25,157 nt of DNA from positions 1 through 25,157 of the forward strand of contig WXFH01000039.1 in the NCBI GenBank assembly GCA_009881125.1, in the 5' to 3' direction. Source of the DNA: Acidaminobacter sp. (GTDB lineage: Bacteria; Bacillota_A; Clostridia; Peptostreptococcales; Acidaminobacteraceae). This document shows, in pieces, positions 20,024-25,157 of this stretch. Under the pieces are notes generated by a model. It saw only the letters and a list, made by a program, of their open reading frames with translations, was not told where the DNA came from and did no database searches. The position numbers and the translations under genes were made by a program. How positions within the stretch are numbered: the stretch's first letter is position 1; the number at the start of each line of letters is the position of its first letter.

Positions 20024-21613
20024 ATGGACCTGAATCTCATCAAACCCATGCATGACGACTACGCGGATTATCTCAGGGATGAGTCCAGGGCTATCGGCCA
20101 GGCGGACAGCATCTCCTTTCCTAAAAACGAATACGAGGTTGCATCCCTTCTCAAAACGCTGTACGCCCAGGGCACACCCATCACCGTTCAGGGCGCCAGG
20201 ACCGGTCTCGCAGCTGGCGCCGTCCCACGGGGCGGCCATATCCTGAACCTCTCCAAAATGGATCACATCAAAGGCATAAGACAGTCTGCCGATGGTCACT
20301 TCCACATCACCGTCGAAGCCGGCACCATCCTCTCCCAGCTCCGCAAAAGGATCGAGCAGAAAAAGTTCGACACCGCGGACTGGACTAACGAGTCCCAACA
20401 AGCCTTCGAAGCCTTTAAGGACGAACCGGCCCTCTTCTTCAGCCCGGATCCTACGGAAAGCTCCGCAACCATAGGCGGCATGGTAGCCTGCAACGCATCC
20501 GGCGCCAGAAGCTACCTCTATGGCCCAACCCGGGATCACATCAGCGGCCTCAGAGTCGTCCTCCACGACGGTCAAATCGCCGCGCTGAAGCGGGGCGACT
20601 ACACAGCCAGCGGCAGAACCCTCAGCTTTCCGACCCTTCAGGGCAATCAGATCACAGTCGACCTCCCAACCTATATCATGCCAAAAACCAAAAACGCTTC
20701 CGGCTATTACATAGAAGACCATATGGACGCGGTCGACCTCTTCATTGGCTCAGACGGCACCCTGGGCATCGTCACCGAAGTGGAGCTCAGACTGCAGCCC
20801 CTGCCTCAGACCGTTTGGGGCATCACCTGCTTCTTCAGCGAAGAAGCCGCCGCCCTGGACTTCGTCATCTCCGCCAGAGACACCATGAACCAGCTGGCGT
20901 CCATGGAATACTTCGACGGTCACGCCTTGGATATTCTAAGATATCAGAAGCAGCACAATCCTGGCTTCTCGAAGCTTCCAATCCTGCCGGACCACGTCAA
21001 TACCGCCATCTATGTTGAGCTGCACTGCCAGGAGGAGACGGATGCGGTGGAGGGTCTCAAGACCATCGGCCAACTCCTTGAAAAGGCAGGCGCAAACCCC
21101 AACGACACCTGGGTCGCCAGGAACGAGTCGGACCGGGACCGCCTCCTGTTTTTCAGGCACGCGGTGCCGGAAAGCGTCAACATGGTGATCGACCAGCGAA
21201 AGAAGACCAACCCTATGATCACGAAGCTGGGGACGGACATGTCGGTGCCGGATCAGCATCTGAAGCAGATCATGGCCATGTACCACCGCATGCTGGCGGA
21301 GCGAAACCTGGAGTCGGCCATCTGGGGCCACGTGGGCAACAACCACCTCCACGTCAACATCCTGCCGCGGGACGACGAGGACTACAAAAAAGGCAAAGCC
21401 CTCTACGACGAGTGGGCGGCTGAAGTGACCCGGCTGGGCGGCGCGGTTTCCGCGGAGCACGGCGTCGGCAAACTAAAGGCAAAATACCTGGAGGTTATGT
21501 ACGGTCAGGAGGCCATCGAAGAAATGGCCAGGCTGAAGCAATACTTCGATCCGAAAGGCCTGCTGGGTGTCGGCAATATGTTTGAACCCGTGAAAGGAGA
21601 GGTGTCACAATGA
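20024..21613 (+). CDS. FAD-linked 2-hydroxyacid dehydrogenase (GlcD/LctD-like)
   Basis: The 529-residue flavoprotein has FAD_binding_4 (about 30-260) with GARTGLAAGAVPRGG, TIGGMVACNASGARSYLYGP and IGSDGTLGIVTEVELRL. FAD-oxidase_C follows (about 265-525) with WGHVGNNHLHVNILP and AVSAEHGVGKLK. Family members oxidise D-lactate, glycolate or D-2-hydroxyglutarate. The next genes encode EtfB and a ferredoxin-type EtfA, the arrangement of the confurcating lactate dehydrogenase of Acetobacterium, so electrons probably pass to Etf. The downstream glutamate symporter makes 2-hydroxyglutarate an alternative substrate. AGGAGG precedes ATG 20024. A full copy of the iterated motif (20285-20299) encodes SADGH in a surface loop of the FAD domain. 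The stop overlaps the etfB start. Confidence 0.88.
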   Translation: MDLNLIKPMHDDYADYLRDESRAIGQADSISFPKNEYEVASLLKTLYAQGTPITVQGARTGLAAGAVPRGGHILNLSKMDHIKGIRQSADGHFHITVEAGTILSQLRKRIEQKKFDTADWTNESQQAFEAFKDEPALFFSPDPTESSATIGGMVACNASGARSYLYGPTRDHISGLRVVLHDGQIAALKRGDYTASGRTLSFPTLQGNQITVDLPTYIMPKTKNASGYYIEDHMDAVDLFIGSDGTLGIVTEVELRLQPLPQTVWGITCFFSEEAAALDFVISARDTMNQLASMEYFDGHALDILRYQKQHNPGFSKLPILPDHVNTAIYVELHCQEETDAVEGLKTIGQLLEKAGANPNDTWVARNESDRDRLLFFRHAVPESVNMVIDQRKKTNPMITKLGTDMSVPDQHLKQIMAMYHRMLAERNLESAIWGHVGNNHLHVNILPRDDEDYKKGKALYDEWAAEVTRLGGAVSAEHGVGKLKAKYLEVMYGQEAIEEMARLKQYFDPKGLLGVGNMFEPVKGEVSQ

Positions 21614-22389
21614 AAATTGCCGTCTGCATCAAGCAAGTGCCCTCCACCAACGAAGTCCACATGGACCCGGTCACCAACACCATCATCCGGGACGGCAAGC
21701 AATCCGTCACCAATCCCTTCGACACTTACGCCCTGGAACAAGCGGTACAGATAAAGGATCATCTCGGAGGCGAGGTCATAGCCCTCAGCATGGGCATCCC
21801 GGCCACAGAGCGACTCCTCAGGGACGCCACCAGCCGGGGCGCCGACCGCTCTCTGCTCCTTTCGGACCGCAGCTTCGCCGGGGCGGATACCCTGGCCACC
21901 TCCTACACACTGTCCCTTGGCATACGCGAGCTCGGCGGTGTGGACCTCATCCTCTGCGGCAAGATGGCTGTGGATGGCGACACTGCCCAAATCGGTCCCG
22001 AACTGGCGGAGCAACTTGGCCTACCCCATGTCACGGACGTTTTAGCGATCGACGCCATTGACGAACAGACCGTCCTCTGCCGAAAAGCTACGGATAACGG
22101 CTACCAGCGGCTAAAAGTCACACTCCCTGCCCTGCTGACCGTGGTCAAGGACCTCAACATGCCGCGCATGTCCTCACTGCCGGGCATTCTCTACAGCCTG
22201 GACTCCCCTTTTGAGTCTAAAACCGCCGCAGATCTCTCAGCAGATCCTGCCCGAATAGGCTTAAACGGTTCCCCGACTCAAGTCGTCAGAACTTATGTCC
22301 CACAACGGATCCGGGAAGCTATTGTTCTAGAAGGCGACGAGAGCCAACTGGCAGAAGACCTTCTCAACATCTACAGCGAGGTGATTTAA
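21610..22389 (+). CDS. etfB: Electron transfer flavoprotein subunit beta
   Basis: The 259-residue protein starts MKIAVCIKQVPSTNEVHMDP, the standard EtfB opening, followed by NPFDTYALEQAVQIKD and, later, LILCGKMAVDGDTAQIGPEL (the AMP/FAD-binding region with D-G-D-T-A-Q). The DGDTAQ form is characteristic of bifurcating-type EtfB, where the nucleotide site holds FAD rather than AMP. It pairs with the EtfA encoded next and accepts or donates electrons for the dehydrogenase. The start overlaps the dehydrogenase stop (ATGA) and has AAAGGAGAGGTG upstream. Confidence 0.94.
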   Translation: MKIAVCIKQVPSTNEVHMDPVTNTIIRDGKQSVTNPFDTYALEQAVQIKDHLGGEVIALSMGIPATERLLRDATSRGADRSLLLSDRSFAGADTLATSYTLSLGIRELGGVDLILCGKMAVDGDTAQIGPELAEQLGLPHVTDVLAIDAIDEQTVLCRKATDNGYQRLKVTLPALLTVVKDLNMPRMSSLPGILYSLDSPFESKTAADLSADPARIGLNGSPTQVVRTYVPQRIREAIVLEGDESQLAEDLLNIYSEVI

Positions 22390-22390
22390 G

Positions 22391-23626
22391 ATGACCGGCT
22401 TAAAAATCCATCAGGACAAATGCGTGGGCTGCGGCCTTTGCGTCAAAACCTGCGCCGCTGACGCCCTCGCTATTCAGAATAAAAAGGCCGTCGTGAACGA
22501 AGCCTGCATCCTGTGCGGCATGTGCCTGGACAGTTGCCCCTTCAAAGCGATTTCCATTGAAAAGCAAGCGGCCCCTAAAGAGGACCTCTCTGCCTATCAC
22601 GGCATCTGGATTTACGCAGAGCAGCAGCAGGGCAAAATCCTCCAAGTGGCCTACGAGCTCCTGGGCAAGGGCCAGGAACTCGCTAAGCAGAAAGGCTGCA
22701 AGCTGACCGCTCTGCTCTTTGGAAATGACGTTGCCAATGAAGCCCAATCACTGATCGTTTATGGTGCCGATGAAGTCCTTCTCTGCGAGCACCCCCTCCT
22801 GGACACCCAGATTGATGAAAACTACATAGACCTCTTCGACCAACTGATTCAGGAGCGCAAGCCCGAAATCCTCCTCTTTGGCGCCACCGGCTTTGGCAGA
22901 TCCATAGCCCCGAGGATCGCGGCCAGACGCCAAACCGGCCTCACTGCCGACTGCACCATTCTTGACATTGACTCCGAGAACGGTCTCCTCAACCAGACCC
23001 GCCCTGCCTTTGGCGGCAACCTCATGGCAACCATCATCTGCCCGAACCACCGCCCTCAAATGGCCACCGTTCGCCCTGGGATTATGCAGGTTCAACCTTG
23101 CGACGAGGCGCACACCGGCGAAATCATCAGGGTCGACTATGCTGATCCAGATGCGTCCAAAACCGCCTCCGTCGAGCTCCTGGAACAGGTCATCGCCGCT
23201 CACGTCAACACCATTGCAGACGCGGACATCATTATCTCCGCCGGCAAAGGTATTGGTTCCCAGAAAAATATGGAACTCGTCAAGCGGCTCGCTGAGCTCA
23301 TGGGCGGCGTCGTAGGCGTCTCCCGCCCTCTCGTGGACATAGGCTGGAGCGAGTACCAGAACCAGGTTGGCCAGACTGGCTCCACCGTGTCACCGAAGCT
23401 CCTCATCACCTTTGGCATCTCCGGCGCAATTCAGCACCTGGCCGGTATCAGCGGCGCTAAGACCATCATTGCCGTCAACACCGATCCGGAAGCGCCAATT
23501 TTCAGCGTCGCCCACTACAAAGTCGTTGCCGATTGTGTCGAAATCCTCAAACACATGATTGCAAATCTGGAAGCCCGTCCCGAGAACGGACTACTGATCG
23601 AAGAATCCAAAGATAAATTATCCTGA
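22391..23626 (+). CDS. etfA: Electron transfer flavoprotein subunit alpha with N-terminal 2[4Fe-4S] ferredoxin domain
   Basis: The 411-residue protein carries two [4Fe-4S] cluster motifs, Cys11-14-17-21 (CVGCGLCVKTC) and Cys39-42-45-49 (CILCGMCLDSC). The EtfA domain follows (about 70-400) with GATGFGRSIAPRIAARRQTG, TRPAFGGNLMATI, and the C-terminal FAD-binding GISGAIQHLAGISGAKTIIA then VNTDPEAPIF. The extra ferredoxin domain is known from EtfA of clostridial and acetogenic confurcating complexes, including the lactate dehydrogenase LctC. Two bases separate it from etfB, and AGGTGATTTAAG serves as ribosome binding site. Confidence 0.94.
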   Translation: MTGLKIHQDKCVGCGLCVKTCAADALAIQNKKAVVNEACILCGMCLDSCPFKAISIEKQAAPKEDLSAYHGIWIYAEQQQGKILQVAYELLGKGQELAKQKGCKLTALLFGNDVANEAQSLIVYGADEVLLCEHPLLDTQIDENYIDLFDQLIQERKPEILLFGATGFGRSIAPRIAARRQTGLTADCTILDIDSENGLLNQTRPAFGGNLMATIICPNHRPQMATVRPGIMQVQPCDEAHTGEIIRVDYADPDASKTASVELLEQVIAAHVNTIADADIIISAGKGIGSQKNMELVKRLAELMGGVVGVSRPLVDIGWSEYQNQVGQTGSTVSPKLLITFGISGAIQHLAGISGAKTIIAVNTDPEAPIFSVAHYKVVADCVEILKHMIANLEARPENGLLIEESKDKLS

Positions 23627-23689
23627 TTCTGTACTTTCCCCCTATTGCTGCCTCAAATGCTATACCAAAAAAATTGCGAGGTGACGTTC

Positions 23690-24973
23690 ATGTTAGTAAT
23701 TCCTGTTGACTCGACCCAAACGCTGTTCATTGCTGTCCTGCTCTTGTTATTAGGCACCTATATCAAAAGTAAGACAAAATTTTTCACGAAGTATTGCATT
23801 CCTGGTCCTGTCGTAGGCGGATTGCTATTTTCCGGACTGGCGCTGGCGCTCAGACAGTCTGGCGTAGTCGAGTTCGAATTCAACACCTCCCTCCAGCAGT
23901 TTTTCATGAACTTGTTTTTCACCGCCAGCGGCTACGGCGCCAGCATGTATTTGCTGAAAAGAGGCGGCAAGCTGATAGTCATTTTCCTTGGTTTGGCTGC
24001 GGTGCTTGCTGCACTTCAAAACGTTCTTGCTATCAGCCTTGCGAATATCCTCAATGTTGAACCTATGATCGCGCTGATGACGGGCTCCATTCCAATGACC
24101 GGCGGCCATGGCAACGCAGCAGCCTTTGCCCCAATCGCTGAAGAGCTCGGCTTCGCCGGCGCAATGACCGTCGCCGTTGCCGCCGCAACTTTTGGACTAG
24201 TTTCAGGCTCTATCATGGGCGGCCCGGTCGCAAACAGCCTGATCCTCAAAAAAGGTCTGTTCACTAAAAAAGTCCAACAGGAACTTGGTGTTGAAGTCGA
24301 GGAAGATGTCGCTTATGACCTCGCTGTAGGCGGAACTGTTACCACTTCAAGTACAATCAGCAAATCCAAGTCAGCTGCAAAGCCTTCTCAAGCCGATGTT
24401 CACCCTTTCAACGCCAAAGTCTTATCCAGAAGCTTTTATCTCATTTTCATAGGCCTCGGCCTGGGCTCCGTCTTACATATCATCTTCAAACAACTCATGC
24501 CCGGTGTCACGCTCCCCATCCACGTTATGGGCATGCTGGGCGGCGTCATCATCCGCATCCTGATGGACTGGAAAAAACTCACCGTCCCCGAAAAAGAAAT
24601 CGACGCTATCGGCGATGTCTGCTTGGGCGTCTTCGTCTCCATGGCTGTCTACACCATGAAGCTATGGGAGCTGACCGGCCTGGCAGTGCCGCTGCTCATC
24701 CTCCTATTCGCCCAAGTCGTCCTCATGTACCTCTTCGCTGTCTACGTCACCTTCCCACTCATGGGCAAAAACTTCGATTCCGCCGTTATTACCGCCGGCC
24801 ATATTGGCTTTGGCTTAGGTGCCGTCCCAGTCTCCATGGCCAATATGAATACCGTCAGTGAAAAGTTCGCTTACTCTAAGCTGGCCTTCTTCGTAGTCCC
24901 AATTATAGGTGGCCTTTTCAGCAACTTTACGAATGCTGCGATAATTACGTTTTTTATGAATGTTGCGAAATAG
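23690..24973 (+). CDS. gltS: Sodium/glutamate symporter, GltS family
   Basis: The 427-residue membrane protein has two homologous halves of about five helices each. Re-entrant-type stretches are PMIALMTGSIPMTGGHGNAA followed by AAFAPIAEELGF in the first half and ITAGHIGFGLGAVPVSMANM in the second, both typical of GltS (the GG-H-G-N/T and GH-x-G-x-G motifs). It should import glutamate with Na+. Start ATG 23690 follows GAGGTGACGTTC; an upstream in-frame ATG at 23645 has no ribosome binding site. The 63-base gap after etfA has no terminator, so cotranscription is likely. The stop is followed by structured repeat element copy B. Confidence 0.9.
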   Translation: MLVIPVDSTQTLFIAVLLLLLGTYIKSKTKFFTKYCIPGPVVGGLLFSGLALALRQSGVVEFEFNTSLQQFFMNLFFTASGYGASMYLLKRGGKLIVIFLGLAAVLAALQNVLAISLANILNVEPMIALMTGSIPMTGGHGNAAAFAPIAEELGFAGAMTVAVAAATFGLVSGSIMGGPVANSLILKKGLFTKKVQQELGVEVEEDVAYDLAVGGTVTTSSTISKSKSAAKPSQADVHPFNAKVLSRSFYLIFIGLGLGSVLHIIFKQLMPGVTLPIHVMGMLGGVIIRILMDWKKLTVPEKEIDAIGDVCLGVFVSMAVYTMKLWELTGLAVPLLILLFAQVVLMYLFAVYVTFPLMGKNFDSAVITAGHIGFGLGAVPVSMANMNTVSEKFAYSKLAFFVVPIIGGLFSNFTNAAIITFFMNVAK

Positions 24974-24978
24974 CTAAA

Positions 24979-25150
24979 AGACGTGCATCCGCGAAGGCTA
25001 ACAGACGTGCATAAACAGAGATGACGCCACGCGTCAGAGAGCTTGCTCTTTGACGCGTGGCGTTATCTTTGTTTATATAGGGCGCAGCCCGTGACCGAAG
25101 CGCAGTCCAAAGGACGGAGCGAGGTCTCACGTCTGTTACTGTGAGGTGTA
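24979..25150 (+). repeat. Structured repeat element, copy B, following gltS
   Basis: The element starts six bases after the gltS stop. AGACGTGCAT occurs twice (24979-24988 and 25003-25012). The 66-nt hairpin (25011-25076) has 32-nt arms with only G-U wobbles as irregularities and loop TT. It is followed by ATAGGGCGCAGCCC, CCGAAGCGCAG, a short stem GTCC-AAA-GGAC, CGGAGCGAGG, CACGTCTGTTA and GTGAGGTGTA. TAACAGACGTG (24999-25009) and CACGTCTGTTA (25128-25138) are perfect 11-bp inverted ends. It corresponds part by part to copy A at 4156-4435, with one downstream module instead of two. The window ends just after it. Confidence 0.8.
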
Positions 25151-25157
25151 AATTTGG

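Noticed and set aside
19940..20722. 260-codon minus-strand frame opposite the dehydrogenase gene
   Set aside because: Antisense to a well-supported flavoprotein gene and overlapping the divergent control region.

Overview
The window reads as chromosomal DNA of an anaerobic Gram-positive bacterium, most likely a member of the Clostridia (Bacillota). The signs are strong GGAGG-type ribosome binding sites, frequent TTG and GTG starts, sigma-A promoters of TTGACA-N17-TATAAT type, a class I cyclic-di-GMP riboswitch, an EtfA with a ferredoxin domain next to an FAD-linked 2-hydroxyacid dehydrogenase, and many intrinsic terminators. I cannot name the species. No rRNA, tRNA, phage genes or CRISPR array were seen.

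Layout. 1-727 (minus): 5' part of an exported low-complexity repeat protein behind a c-di-GMP-I riboswitch and a clear promoter. 1039-3860: small housekeeping or unknown genes (VanZ-like protein, a 55-residue membrane protein, an EamA half transporter, a BFD-type iron-sulfur protein, a HAD hydrolase). 4156-9423 (minus): a complete branched-chain amino-acid ABC transporter, livJ-livH-livM-livG-livF, with a candidate sigma-54 promoter and an upstream palindrome. 9430-11463: an accessory stretch with mazEF, an abiEi antitoxin with duplicated operators, a 30-codon remnant of its abiEii toxin, and a large inverted repeat. 11564-16712 (minus): an operon of a DUF3841 protein, a polysaccharide deacetylase, a histidine kinase with an extracytoplasmic solute-binding domain, and a sigma-54-dependent response regulator. 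16923-18784: a DUF1328 mini-protein and a CPA1 cation/proton antiporter. 18985-24973: an AraC regulator divergent from a dehydrogenase-etfB-etfA-gltS cluster.

How the parts may connect. The kinase has an amino-acid-type solute-binding sensor, its partner regulator has the sigma-54 contact loop GAFTGA, and the liv operon has a well-spaced -24/-12 element. An amino-acid-responsive circuit inside the window is a reasonable hypothesis. The dehydrogenase-Etf genes resemble the electron-confurcating lactate dehydrogenase of acetogens, but the adjacent glutamate symporter leaves the substrate open.

The two most unusual signals are not genes. (1) A structured repeat element follows the stop codon of livF (minus strand) and of gltS (plus strand) in the same relative orientation. 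Its 66-nt hairpin differs at many positions between the copies, yet six base pairs are changed on both sides so that pairing is kept. (2) A short motif with core GCCGATGGTC, often seen as TCTGCCGATGGTCAC behind a T-rich tract, occurs 14 times in 25 kb on both strands, in genes and between them, where about 0.05 would be expected by chance. A third, palindromic GTGTCWGACAC repeat family lies in at least three gaps.
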